From positions 806,001 to 870,000 of the forward strand of contig NZ_RCCV01000001.1 in NCBI RefSeq assembly GCF_003664255.1: 64,000 bases of DNA. The letters run 5' to 3'. A model generated the notes under the pieces. That model searched no databases and was not told where the DNA came from. It saw only the letters and a list, made by a program, of their open reading frames with translations. The position numbers and the translations under genes were made by a program. Of the stretch, positions 17,470-25,850 are shown in pieces. Each line of letters starts with the position of its first letter. Position 1 is the first letter of the stretch. Source of the DNA: Micromonospora sp. M71_S20. Lineage in GTDB: Bacteria; Actinomycetota; Actinomycetes; Mycobacteriales; Micromonosporaceae.

Positions 17470-20400
17470 TCAGTCCGCCAGTCGCCGCCGCAGCGTCACC
17501 TCGGTCCCCTCGGCGGTACGGTTCACCGACAGCTCCCCGAGCGCCTCGATCAGCGACAGCCCCCGCCCCCGGAAGCCCGATCCGGTCGACTCCCGCCACC
17601 GGCCGCTGTCGCGCACCGTGGCGACCACCGTGCGGTCGGAGACGGTCACCTCCACGCTGATCGTCGGCTCGGCCGGCTCGACCGGGTGCTCGATGGCGTT
17701 GGCGGCGGCCTCGGAGACGGCGACCGTCAGGTCGAACAGGTCCGTCTCGCTGACCTTGTGCGCGACGAGGAAGTCCTCCAGCCGTTTGCGCAGCACGCTG
17801 AGCCGGGTGGGATCGGCCGGCAGCCGCAGCGCGAACCGGTTGAGTTCCGCCGCCTCCAGGGCGAGCACCGCGACGTCGTCGCGCAACGGTCGCCCGGCGA
17901 CCCGCTCCACCACGGCGTCGATCAGGTCGGTCACGTGCTCGCCGGGGGTGGCCGCGTCCTGCCGCAGCGTGGCCAGCGCGGCGTCGATGCCCAGCTGCCG
18001 GTCCTCGATCAGCCCGTCGGTGTAGAGCAGCAGCCGGCTCCCGGCGGCCAGCTCCCCCTCGACCGTCCGGTAGGCCGTGTCGGGGATCGCGCCGACCGGC
18101 GGCCCGAGCGCCCGGTCGTGCAGGAACGCCACGTCGTCTCCTCGGATCAGCAGGGGGGACGGGTGACCGGCGCTGGCGTACCGCATCCGGCCAGTGCGGG
18201 GGCTGAACCACAGGCAGAACACCGTCGCGAAGGAACGCCCCTCGTTGGTGCCGACGAGCCGGTTGAGCCGGGTCAGCGACTCGCCGGGATCGAAGCCCTC
18301 CAGGACGTACGCCCGCAGCGCGTTGCGGAGCTGGCCCATCGCGGCGGCCGCCCGTACGCCCTTGCCGACGACGTCGCCGATCGCCAGCACCAGCTCGTCG
18401 TCGCCGAGCGCGACGACGTCGTACCAGTCCCCGCCGACCTCCACGTCGGCGCTGCCCGGCAGGTAGCGGCTGGCCACCAGGGCGCCCGGCAGCTGCGGCA
18501 GCGACCGGGGCAGCAGGCTGTGCTGGAGCGTGGTGGCGATGCGGTGCTCGGCCTCGTAGAGCTGGGCGTTCTCCAGCCGCACCCCGACCAGCCGGGCGAG
18601 CTGGGTGAGCGCGGCCTCGTCGGTGTGGGTCCCGTCACCGTCCGGGCGCCAGACCCGCAGCTCGCCGAGCCGTTCGCCGGTGGTGCCGGTCAGCGGCAGC
18701 ACGAAGGACGGCTCGATCGAGGCCAGCCCGCCGCCGTCGGCCTCGAAGCGCATCCCGGTGGCCGAGACCACCACCCGGGCGGCCTCGGCGAGGCTCAGGG
18801 CGTGCCGCGCGGCGACCTGGAGCACGTCGGCCGTGGAGCGGGCGGTGTTGACCGCGACCGCCGCGTCGGCCAGGGCCCGCAGCCCACGGATGATCTGCCC
18901 GCGGAGCTGGCCCAGCTCGACGTTGGCCCGTACCCGGGCGGTCAGCTCCTGACCGGAGAAGGGCTTCGTGAGGTAGTCGTCGGCGCCGACCGCGAGCCCG
19001 GCGACCTCCTCGGCGGAGCCGGCCCGGGCGGAGAGCAGCACGATCGGCACGTGCCGGGTACGCGGATCCGCGCGCAACGCGGCGACCAGCCCGAACCCGT
19101 CGAGCCGGGGCATCATCACGTCGGTCAGCACCAGGTCGAACGAGCCGTCGACGGCGTGCCGCAGCGCCTCCACGCCATCGGTGACCGCGACCACCTCCCA
19201 GGACGGGGCGAGCAGCCGGGTGACGTGCTCGCGCAGGTCGGCGTTGTCGTCGGCGACCAGGATCCGGCCGGCGGCGCCGCTCCCCCGCGTCGAGCCGGCG
19301 CCGTCGGCCGGCCCGACGGCGCCGGTCCAGAGCGCCGTCTCCGCGACGTAGAGGTCGGCCTGCGCCAGCTCGACCTGCCCCGGGGGGCCGGCGTCGACGA
19401 CCCGCTCGGCCGGCAGGTGCCCGGCGCCGAACGGGACGGTCACCGTGAACGTGCTGCCCTCGTCGACGCCGCTGCGCACGGCCACCTCGCCGCCGTGCAT
19501 CTCGACCAGCTCGCGGACCAGCGCCAGGCCGATCCCGGTGCCCTCGTGGCTGCGCGAACGCACCCCGGGCACCCGGTGGAAGCGCTCGAAGATCTGCGGC
19601 AGCTCCTCCGGCACGATGCCGACGCCGGTGTCGGTGACCTCCAGCCGGGCGGCCCCGTCGACCGCGCGGATCCGCACCCGGATCTCGCCGTCGAAGGTGA
19701 ACTTCACCGCGTTCGAGACCAGGTTGAGGACGACCTTCTCCCACATGTCCCGGTCCACGAAGACCGGCGCCGGCAGCGGCGGGCAGTCCACGACCAGGCG
19801 CAGCCCGGTCCGCTGGGTGGCCGACCGGAACGTGCTGGCCAGCCGGGCGGTGTAGTCGGCGAGGTCGGTGGGCTGGTAGCGGGCGGACAGCCGCCCGGAC
19901 TCCAGCCGGGAGAAGTCGAGCACCGTGTTGACCAGCTTGAGCAGCCGCAGCGCGTTGCGGTGCATGGTGGCGAGGCGGTCGGTGTACGTCTCGGGCAGCG
20001 CCGGGTCGGCCAGCAGGTCCTCCAGCGGGCCGAGCACCAGGGTCAGCGGGGTGCGGAATTCGTGGCTGACGTTGGCGAAGAAGTTGGTCTTGGCCCGGTC
20101 CAGGGCGGCCAGCTCGGCGGCGCGGGTGCGTTCCTGCTCGTACGCCTGCTGCCGCCCCACGGCCCGGGAGATCTGCGCGGCGACCAGGTCGAAGAAGTCC
20201 CGGTACTCGTCGGTGAGCGGCAGCCGGCGGGCGACGCCGACGACCACCGTGCCCACGGTCTCGTTCCCGGCGGTGACCGGCAGCACCAGCGCCTCGCCGG
20301 TCGCGTCGGCCGGCGCCTCGGTGAGCAGGTCCGTCACGGCGACGCTGGCGGCGGTGCCGGCGGCCGTGACCTCGGCGAGCCGCGCCGGCAAGGGCGTGGC

Positions 20401-21138
20401 GACCGCCCGGGGGCCGACGCCGCCGCACCCGGTCAGGGCCAGCTCGCCGGCCTCGTCGAGCAGGTACACCAGCGAGAACGGCACGTCCGACCGGTGCCGG
20501 TCGAGCACCGCCGCAGCGGTGCGACCCAGCTCGGGCCTGCTGTCCACCTCGGCCAGTTCGGTGCCCAGCTCGGCCAGCAGCCGCAGCCGACGCTCCCCGA
20601 CCACCCGGCCGGTGGTCTCGTTGACGATGCAGAAGACACCGTCGACGGCGCCGTCGGCGCCCAGGATCGGGTCGTAGGAGACGTCGAAGTAGGTCTCCTC
20701 CAGAAAACCGCGCCGGTCGAGCGGGAAGGGGTGGTCCTGCGCGCGGTACGACCGGCTGTCCCGCCGGACGCCCTCCAGCAGCGGCCCGAGCACGCTCCAG
20801 GTCTCCGCCCAGTGCTCACGGGCCGGCTGGCCCAGCACGTCCGGGTGCTTGCCACCGATGGTGGGGCGGTAGGCGTCGTTGTAGAAGGCGAGCTCGTCCT
20901 CGCCCCAGAACATGACGATCTGCGAGCTGGAGGCGAGCATCAGGCCGATCGCCGAGCAGAGCGTCGCCGGCCAGCGGTCGGGGGTGCCGAGCGGATGGGC
21001 GGACCAGTCGAGGCGGCCCATCAGCTCGCCCATCTCACCGCCGCCGGCGAAGGCGGCGGCCAGCATCGGGGGGAACTCGACGCTCTGCCCTCCCTCGGAC
21101 GGGCAACCCTCGTCCATGCCCCCCTGGGCCGAGCTCAT
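17470..21138 (-). CDS. Multidomain PAS-GAF-histidine kinase-receiver-GAF-PP2C-RsbW-like regulator
   Basis: This 1222-residue soluble protein joins two signalling systems. In order: PAS-like region (~65-190), GAF (~195-345), HisKA with phosphorylatable His near 359 (SHEFRTPL), HATPase (N-box NLVSNAVKF, DTGVGI, GTGIGLALV), a receiver near 625-740 with phosphoacceptor Asp near 674 (LTDVMMPRLDG), a second GAF (~750-860), a SpoIIE-type PP2C phosphatase (~865-1090; GGDWYDV, IGDVVGKG, YTDGLIE, LRDDVAVLALE) and an RsbW-like HATPase (~1105-1220; SEAAANAIEH, RDSGRW, GRGLSLIEALGE). Motifs look intact. Phosphorelay input could control dephosphorylation and rephosphorylation of a STAS partner. ATG 21138 follows GGGAGGA. 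Confidence 0.93.
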   Translation of the reverse strand: MSSAQGGMDEGCPSEGGQSVEFPPMLAAAFAGGGEMGELMGRLDWSAHPLGTPDRWPATLCSAIGLMLASSSQIVMFWGEDELAFYNDAYRPTIGGKHPDVLGQPAREHWAETWSVLGPLLEGVRRDSRSYRAQDHPFPLDRRGFLEETYFDVSYDPILGADGAVDGVFCIVNETTGRVVGERRLRLLAELGTELAEVDSRPELGRTAAAVLDRHRSDVPFSLVYLLDEAGELALTGCGGVGPRAVATPLPARLAEVTAAGTAASVAVTDLLTEAPADATGEALVLPVTAGNETVGTVVVGVARRLPLTDEYRDFFDLVAAQISRAVGRQQAYEQERTRAAELAALDRAKTNFFANVSHEFRTPLTLVLGPLEDLLADPALPETYTDRLATMHRNALRLLKLVNTVLDFSRLESGRLSARYQPTDLADYTARLASTFRSATQRTGLRLVVDCPPLPAPVFVDRDMWEKVVLNLVSNAVKFTFDGEIRVRIRAVDGAARLEVTDTGVGIVPEELPQIFERFHRVPGVRSRSHEGTGIGLALVRELVEMHGGEVAVRSGVDEGSTFTVTVPFGAGHLPAERVVDAGPPGQVELAQADLYVAETALWTGAVGPADGAGSTRGSGAAGRILVADDNADLREHVTRLLAPSWEVVAVTDGVEALRHAVDGSFDLVLTDVMMPRLDGFGLVAALRADPRTRHVPIVLLSARAGSAEEVAGLAVGADDYLTKPFSGQELTARVRANVELGQLRGQIIRGLRALADAAVAVNTARSTADVLQVAARHALSLAEAARVVVSATGMRFEADGGGLASIEPSFVLPLTGTTGERLGELRVWRPDGDGTHTDEAALTQLARLVGVRLENAQLYEAEHRIATTLQHSLLPRSLPQLPGALVASRYLPGSADVEVGGDWYDVVALGDDELVLAIGDVVGKGVRAAAAMGQLRNALRAYVLEGFDPGESLTRLNRLVGTNEGRSFATVFCLWFSPRTGRMRYASAGHPSPLLIRGDDVAFLHDRALGPPVGAIPDTAYRTVEGELAAGSRLLLYTDGLIEDRQLGIDAALATLRQDAATPGEHVTDLIDAVVERVAGRPLRDDVAVLALEAAELNRFALRLPADPTRLSVLRKRLEDFLVAHKVSETDLFDLTVAVSEAAANAIEHPVEPAEPTISVEVTVSDRTVVATVRDSGRWRESTGSGFRGRGLSLIEALGELSVNRTAEGTEVTLRRRLAD

Positions 21139-21201
21139 AGTTCCTCCCGCTCCGGCCATCACCGCCTCGGCCCGGTGATCCGACCGGCCGTGCCCCGCTT
21201 G

Positions 21202-21227
21202 GTACCCCGACGGACGAGCAACGTAAC
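21202..21227 (-). promoter_or_regulatory. Possible stress-sigma (SigB/SigF-type) promoter upstream of the multidomain regulator
   Basis: On the minus strand GTTA and GGGTAC are separated by 16 bases, close to the GTTT-N14-16-GGGTAT pattern of general-stress sigma factors. The -10 element lies about 64 bases before the start codon at 21138. The match is visual and imperfect. Confidence 0.3.
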
Positions 21228-21454
21228 GCATACCGCCCGCCGTGCGCTGTTCATGTCCGCCACACCCGGCCGCCGCTCTCCGGCAGCGGCGTCGCGGGCG
21301 GGATCCACACGGGACTGCCGGTCACCCGAATCTGGACCAGCGCGGCATTTCAGTCCCGTGGACGGGACGATGCGGAGCCGGTCAGGCGCCACCCGGCGGG
21401 CGACTGTGATCTGCGACACCTCCCACGCCCGCCGGAACGGTGGAGGGAGCGGTG
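21228..21454. other. Intergenic stretch with a short palindrome
   Basis: These bases, with the candidate promoter, make a 316-base gap between the multidomain regulator and the class C26 amidase upstream. GTCCCG-TGGA-CGGGAC at 21353-21368 forms a perfect 6-bp stem with a 4-base loop. Being 86 bases downstream of the amidase stop, it may be a weak terminator or a regulatory site. I see no gene here. Confidence 0.35.
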
Positions 21455-22168
21455 TCAGCGACGCGCCAGAGCGGCCCGGCCTTCCCGGGCGGCCCCGACC
21501 AGTGCGGCGATCGGTCGCGGGTCGGGCTCGTTCTCCGGGTGCCACTGCACGCCGAGCAGGAAGGGCCGGTGCGGATCCTCGACCGCCTCGACCACCCCGT
21601 CGTCGGACCAGCCCGTCGCCGTCAGCCGGCCCGGGTCGGCCACCGCCTGGTGGTGGTAGGAGTTGACCCGCCCCACCCCGGCCATCACCGTCGCGGCCAG
21701 GCTGCCCGGGGCGAACCGCACGCCGTGCCCGCCGTAGACGCCGGGGGCGGGGCGGTGCAGGTCGTGTCCCACCAGGTCCGGCAGGTGCTGGTGCAGCGAC
21801 CCGCCGGCCGCCACGGCGAGCAGCTGCATCCCCCGGCAGACCCCGAGCACCGGCAGGTCCGTTTCGAGGGCGGCGGTGAGCAGGGCCAACTCGCCCGCGT
21901 CGCGCTCTGGGCGGCTCTCGGTGCGGGGCGCCGGAAGCTGGCCGTACCGGGCCGGGTCGACGTCCGCGCCGCCGGCCAGGACCAGGCCGCCGAGCACCCG
22001 CAGCACGTCCGCGTCACGGTCGTCCGGGGGCAGCACCACCGCCCGACCCCCGGCCGCGGTGACCGCCCGGACGTACGCCTCGGGCACCAGCACCGCCGGC
22101 ACGTCCCGCCACACCCCCCAGCCGACCGGCTCGACGTACGCGGTGATCCCGATCAGTGGCCGGCTCAC
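21455..22168 (-). CDS. Class I glutamine amidotransferase-like hydrolase (peptidase C26, PuuD type)
   Basis: The 237-residue protein matches gamma-glutamyl-gamma-aminobutyrate hydrolase (PuuD): N-terminal RPLIGITAYVEP, the LVLAGGADVDPARYG block, the nucleophile cysteine in PVLGVCRGMQLLAVAAGGSLHQ cut here to GVCRGMQ near residue 111, YHHQAV near 173, and the catalytic His-Glu in GVQWHPE near 210. The predicted reaction is hydrolysis of the gamma-glutamyl amide from a gamma-glutamylated amine product. It overlaps the SDR gene by four bases and ends the glnA-like operon, which supplies the matching ligase and dehydrogenases. Confidence 0.9.
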   Translation of the reverse strand: MSRPLIGITAYVEPVGWGVWRDVPAVLVPEAYVRAVTAAGGRAVVLPPDDRDADVLRVLGGLVLAGGADVDPARYGQLPAPRTESRPERDAGELALLTAALETDLPVLGVCRGMQLLAVAAGGSLHQHLPDLVGHDLHRPAPGVYGGHGVRFAPGSLAATVMAGVGRVNSYHHQAVADPGRLTATGWSDDGVVEAVEDPHRPFLLGVQWHPENEPDPRPIAALVGAAREGRAALARR

Positions 22169-22932
22169 AGCGGGGTGACGTACGCGCCGGTGATGCCGCC
22201 GTCCACGACGAACTGCGCGGCGGTCATGAAGGACGAGTCGTCGCTGGCCAGGAACGCCACTGCCGCGGCGATCTCCTCCGGCTTCCCGAACCGCCCCATC
22301 GGCACGTGCACCAGCCGGCGGGCGGCCCGCTCCGGGTCGGCGGCGAAGAGTTCCAGCAGCAGCGGGGTGGCGACCGGGCCGGGGCAGAGCGCGTTGACCC
22401 GGATGCCCTCCCGGGCGAACTGCACGCCCAGCTCCCGCGTCATCGCCAGCACCCCGCCCTTGCTCGCCGTGTACGCGATCTGCGAGGTGGCCGCTCCCAT
22501 CAGGGCCACGAACGACGCGGTGTTGATGATCGAACCCCGGCCCTGCCGGCGCATGTGCGGGATGACGTGCTTGCAGCAGAGGTAGACGCTCGTGGTGTTG
22601 ACCCGCAGCACGCGTTCCCAGGCGTCCAGCCCGGTGGTCAGGATGGAGTCGTCCTCCGGCGGGGAGATGCCGGCGTTGTTGAACGCCACGTCGATGCGCC
22701 CGTGCCGCTCGGCCACCCCGTCGAACAGGTCCCGTACGGCCGACTCGTCGGCGACGTCCGTGGCGACGAACTCGCCGCCGACCTCCTCGGCGGCCCGCCC
22801 GCCCGCCTCCGGGTCGACGTCCACGCAGACCACCCGGGCCCCCTCGGCGGCGAACCGCCGCACGGTGGCCAGCCCGATCCCGCTGCCCGCTCCGGTGACC
22901 ACGGCCACCCGGCCCTCAAGACGACCCCGCAC
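22165..22932 (-). CDS. Short-chain dehydrogenase/reductase
   Basis: The 255-residue protein is a classical SDR. It has the cofactor loop TGAGSGIG near residue 14, acidic residue VCVDVDPEAGG near 36 (favouring NAD over NADP), NNAGISPPE near 86, the catalytic Ser region INTASFVALMGA, and YTASKGGV with the Tyr-x-x-x-Lys pair near 156-160. The GPVATPLL and GRFGKPEEIAAAVAFLASD motifs are also typical. The substrate is unknown; context suggests oxidation or reduction of an intermediate of amine catabolism. It lies four bases downstream of the aldehyde dehydrogenase stop. Confidence 0.92.
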   Translation of the reverse strand: MRGRLEGRVAVVTGAGSGIGLATVRRFAAEGARVVCVDVDPEAGGRAAEEVGGEFVATDVADESAVRDLFDGVAERHGRIDVAFNNAGISPPEDDSILTTGLDAWERVLRVNTTSVYLCCKHVIPHMRRQGRGSIINTASFVALMGAATSQIAYTASKGGVLAMTRELGVQFAREGIRVNALCPGPVATPLLLELFAADPERAARRLVHVPMGRFGKPEEIAAAVAFLASDDSSFMTAAQFVVDGGITGAYVTPL

Positions 22933-22936
22933 CTGA

Positions 22937-24292
22937 TCACTCCTCCGTCGCGATGAACACGTTCTTGACGTCCGTGAAGGCGTGCAGCGCGTCGGGGCCC
23001 AGCTCGCGGCCCAGCCCGGAGCGCTTCATCCCGCCGAAGGGCGTCCAGTACCGCACCGAGGAGTGCGAGTTGACGCTGAGGTTGCCCGCCTCCACCGCCC
23101 GCGCCACCCGCACCGCCCGGCCCACGTCCCGGGTCCAGACCGAGCCGGACAGGCCGTATTCGGTGTCGTTGGCCAGCCGGAACGCGTCGGCCTCGTCGTC
23201 GAACGGCAGCACCGAGACGACCGGGCCGAAGATCTCCTCGCGCCAGTGCCGGTCCGCGGGCGAGTCGGCGAGCAGCACCGTCGGGGCGTACCAGAAGCCG
23301 GGGCCGTCGGGGCGGGAGCCGGCGAAGGCCACGTTCGCCCCGTCGACGTACCCGGCCACCCGGTCCCGCTGGGCCGCGGAGATCAGCGGCCCCATCTCGG
23401 CGGTCTCCCGGGCCGGGTCCTCCACCCGCAGCGCGCGCACCCCCGGTTCGAGCAACTTCAGGAAGCGGTCGTACGCCGGCCGCTGGACCAGGATCCGCGA
23501 CCGGGCGCAGCAGTCCTGACCGGCGTTGTCGAAGACGGCGTACGGGGCGGTGGCCGCCGCCCGCTCCAGGTCGGCGTCGGCGAAGACGAGGTTGGCGCTC
23601 TTGCCGCCCAGCTCCAGGGTCAGCCGCTTCACCTGCGCGGCGCAGCCGGCCATGATCCGGGTGCCCACCTCGGTGGAGCCGGTGAAGCAGACCTTGCGGA
23701 CGGCGGGGTGGGTGACGAACCGCTCCCCCACCACCGACCCGGCGCCCGGCAGCACGGTGAACACGTCGTCGGGCACCCCCGCCTCGCGCGCCAGCTCGGC
23801 CAGGCGCAGGGCGGTCAGCGGGGTCAGCTCGGCGGGCTTGAGCACCACGGTGTTGCCGGCGGCGAGCGCCGGCGCGAACCCCCAGGCGGCGATGGGCATG
23901 GGGAAGTTCCACGGCACGATCACCCCGACCACGCCGAGCGGCTCGTGGAACGTCACGTCGAGGCCGCCCGGCACGGGAATCTGCCGCCCGGTCAGCCGCT
24001 CCGGCGCGCCCGCGTAGTAGTCGAGGACGTCGCGGACGTTGCCTGCCTCCCACCGCGCGTTGCCGATGGTGTGCCCGGAGTTGCGCACCTCCAGCCGCGC
24101 CAGCTCCTCCAGGTGCGCGTCGACCACCGCGGCGAACCGCCGCAGCACCCGCGCCCGCTCCCCCGGCGCCACCCCCCGCCAGCGCCGGAAGGCCGCGTCC
24201 GCCCGCGCTATCGCCGCATCGACCTCCCCGATCGACGTGGCGGGCACGAACCCCACGACCTCCCCGGTAGCCGGATCCACCACCTCACTCAA
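22937..24292 (-). CDS. NAD-dependent aldehyde dehydrogenase (AldC/PuuC-like)
   Basis: The 451-residue protein is a standard aldehyde dehydrogenase. Motifs: PWNFPMPIAAWGFAPALAAG (cofactor binding), the general-base Glu in LELGGKSANLVF near 230, and the nucleophile Cys in NAGQDCCARSRILV near 265. Two adjacent cysteines are present at the active site, a common variation. In this operon it probably oxidises the gamma-glutamylated aminoaldehyde to the acid. TTG at 24292 was chosen because GGAGGG lies 6 bases upstream; a longer N-terminus starting further upstream runs through the intergenic hairpin and is unlikely. Confidence 0.92.
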   Translation of the reverse strand: MSEVVDPATGEVVGFVPATSIGEVDAAIARADAAFRRWRGVAPGERARVLRRFAAVVDAHLEELARLEVRNSGHTIGNARWEAGNVRDVLDYYAGAPERLTGRQIPVPGGLDVTFHEPLGVVGVIVPWNFPMPIAAWGFAPALAAGNTVVLKPAELTPLTALRLAELAREAGVPDDVFTVLPGAGSVVGERFVTHPAVRKVCFTGSTEVGTRIMAGCAAQVKRLTLELGGKSANLVFADADLERAAATAPYAVFDNAGQDCCARSRILVQRPAYDRFLKLLEPGVRALRVEDPARETAEMGPLISAAQRDRVAGYVDGANVAFAGSRPDGPGFWYAPTVLLADSPADRHWREEIFGPVVSVLPFDDEADAFRLANDTEYGLSGSVWTRDVGRAVRVARAVEAGNLSVNSHSSVRYWTPFGGMKRSGLGRELGPDALHAFTDVKNVFIATEE

Positions 24293-24345
24293 GCCCACCC
24301 CTCCCCTCTCCCTGCCGCTGTCTGCGGCGTCTGCGACGTCTGCGG

Positions 24346-24422
24346 CGTCGATGATGCAGTTGTGGTGCCTCACGAAAGCCACGGACCGCCACCAAACGGC
24401 CACCACAACTCCTTGATCGACG
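24346..24422. repeat. Long imperfect inverted repeat between glnA-like and aldehyde dehydrogenase genes
   Basis: Arms 24346-24367 and 24401-24422 pair at both ends (CGTCGAT and AGTTGTGGTG) around an internal 5-base bubble. The right arm CACCACAACTCCTTGATCGA plus CG nearly equals the right arm of the element at 53749-53825 (19 of 22 bases). It starts 18 bases after the glnA-like stop, so it could terminate or attenuate that transcript. It may be a dispersed repeat. Confidence 0.6.
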
Positions 24423-24439
24423 GAACGGGGGGTGGGGGG

Positions 24440-25801
24440 TCAGAGGCGTTCGAAGCCACGGGTCAGTTCCCAGTCCGTCACGGCGGCGTCGAAGGCCGTC
24501 AGCTCGATCCGTGCCTGGTTGGCGTAGTGGGCCGTCACCTCGTCGCCGAACGCCTCGGCGGCCACCGTCGAGCCCTCCCAGAGGGCCAGGGCGTCGCGGA
24601 GCGTGCCGGGAACCCGGTCGGCGGCCGGATCGTCGTACGCGTTGCCGGTGCACTCCTCGCCCAGTTCCAGCTCCCGCTCGATGCCGTGCACCGCGCCCGC
24701 GACGAGTGCCGCGATCGCCAGGTACGGGTTCACGTCCGCCCCGGGCACCCGGTTCTCCACCCGCATGCCCTGCCCGTGCCCGACCAGCCGCAGCGCGCAG
24801 GTGCGGTTGTCCGTGCCCCAGCGCAGCGCGGTGGGGGCGAACGACCCGGGCTGGTAGCGCTTGTACGAGTTGATGTTCGGAGCGAACAGGAGGCTGAACT
24901 CGCGCATCGTGGCCAGCAGTCCGGCCAGCACCCGCTGCCCGGTCGTCGACAGGTGCGCCGGCCCGTCGCCGAGCATCGCCGAGCGGCCGTCGGCGTCGCG
25001 CAGCGAGAAGTGGATGTGGCAGGAGTTGCCCTCCCGCGCGTTCGGCTTGGCCATGAAGGTGATCGACATACCCTCCTGGGCGGCGATCTCCTTCGCCCCG
25101 TTCTTGTAGATCACGTGGTGGTCGGCGCAGGCCACCGCCTCGTCGTAGCGGAAGGCGATCTCGTGCTGGCCGAGGTTGCACTCCCCCTTCGCGCTCTCCG
25201 GGGTGAGCCCCGCGCCGGCCATCTCCCGCCGGATGCGGCGCAGCAGCGGCTCCACCCGGGCGGTGCCGAGCAGGGAGTAGTCCACGTTGTACTGGTTGGC
25301 CGGGGTCAGGTCCCGGTAGCCGCGCCGCCAGGCGTCCTCGTACGAGTCGCGGAACAGCACGAACTCCAACTCGGTGCCGGCGTACGCGGTCAGCCCGTGC
25401 GCCGCCAGCCGGTCGAGTTGCCGGCGCAGGATCTGCCGGGGCGAGGCGACCACCGGGGACCCGTCCAGCCAGGCCAGGTCGGCCAGGAGCAGCGCGCTGC
25501 CCGGCTGCCAGGGCACCCGGCGCAGCGTGTCGAGGTCCGGCACCATGGCGAAGTCGCCGTAGCCGCGTTCCCAGCTCGACATCGCGTACCCGTCGACCGT
25601 GTTCATGTCGACGTCCACGGCCAGCAGGTAGTTGCAGCCCTCGCTGCCGTGTGCGGCCACCTCGTCGAGGAAGTAGGGCGCGTGGAACCGCTTGCCCTGC
25701 AACCGGCCCTGCATGTCGACCAGGGCCAGCACCACGGTGTCGATCTCGCCCTCGGCGACGGCGACCCGCAACTGTTCCAACGTGAGCGGAGCTTTCCTCA
25801 T
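24440..25801 (-). CDS. glnA: Glutamine synthetase-like ligase (GlnA4 type, gamma-glutamylation of an amine)
   Basis: The 453-residue protein has glutamine synthetase signatures: AGTELEFVLF near residue 128, ECNLGQHEIAF near 205, NSCHIHFSL near 258, and GTDNRTCALRLVG near 330. It lacks the features of the canonical housekeeping GlnA and groups by eye with GlnA3/GlnA4, which ligate glutamate to polyamines or ethanolamine. The neighbouring aldehyde dehydrogenase, SDR and PuuD-like hydrolase fit a gamma-glutamyl amine pathway. I recall the same four gene types next to mapB in Mycobacterium tuberculosis. ATG 25801 follows GGAGG; a promoter with palindromic spacer lies just upstream. Confidence 0.88.
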   Translation of the reverse strand: MRKAPLTLEQLRVAVAEGEIDTVVLALVDMQGRLQGKRFHAPYFLDEVAAHGSEGCNYLLAVDVDMNTVDGYAMSSWERGYGDFAMVPDLDTLRRVPWQPGSALLLADLAWLDGSPVVASPRQILRRQLDRLAAHGLTAYAGTELEFVLFRDSYEDAWRRGYRDLTPANQYNVDYSLLGTARVEPLLRRIRREMAGAGLTPESAKGECNLGQHEIAFRYDEAVACADHHVIYKNGAKEIAAQEGMSITFMAKPNAREGNSCHIHFSLRDADGRSAMLGDGPAHLSTTGQRVLAGLLATMREFSLLFAPNINSYKRYQPGSFAPTALRWGTDNRTCALRLVGHGQGMRVENRVPGADVNPYLAIAALVAGAVHGIERELELGEECTGNAYDDPAADRVPGTLRDALALWEGSTVAAEAFGDEVTAHYANQARIELTAFDAAVTDWELTRGFERL

Positions 25802-25821
25802 CGGCGGGCCTCCATCACCAA

Positions 25822-25850
25822 GGTCTACTGGCTAACCGGTTGACCGTCAA
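25822..25850 (-). promoter_or_regulatory. glnA-like promoter with a palindrome in the spacer
   Basis: The minus strand shows TTGACG, a 17-base spacer, then TAGACC, an excellent sigma-70 match. The spacer and edge contain GGTCAACCGGTTAGCC (25830-25845), a near-perfect palindrome centred on AACCGGTT. Transcription would begin near 25815, giving a leader of about 15 bases that contains the GGAGG ribosome site. An operator in this position suits repression. Confidence 0.65.

Noticed and set aside
17071-21666. 1531-codon plus-strand ORF opposite the multidomain regulator
   Set aside because: It includes the STAS gene region in another frame but is mostly antisense to well-defined signalling domains, and has no recognisable domain.
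22937-24406. Longer aldehyde dehydrogenase starting at 24406
   Set aside because: The extra 38 residues read through the intergenic hairpin and have no match to the family; the TTG at 24292 has a good ribosome site.
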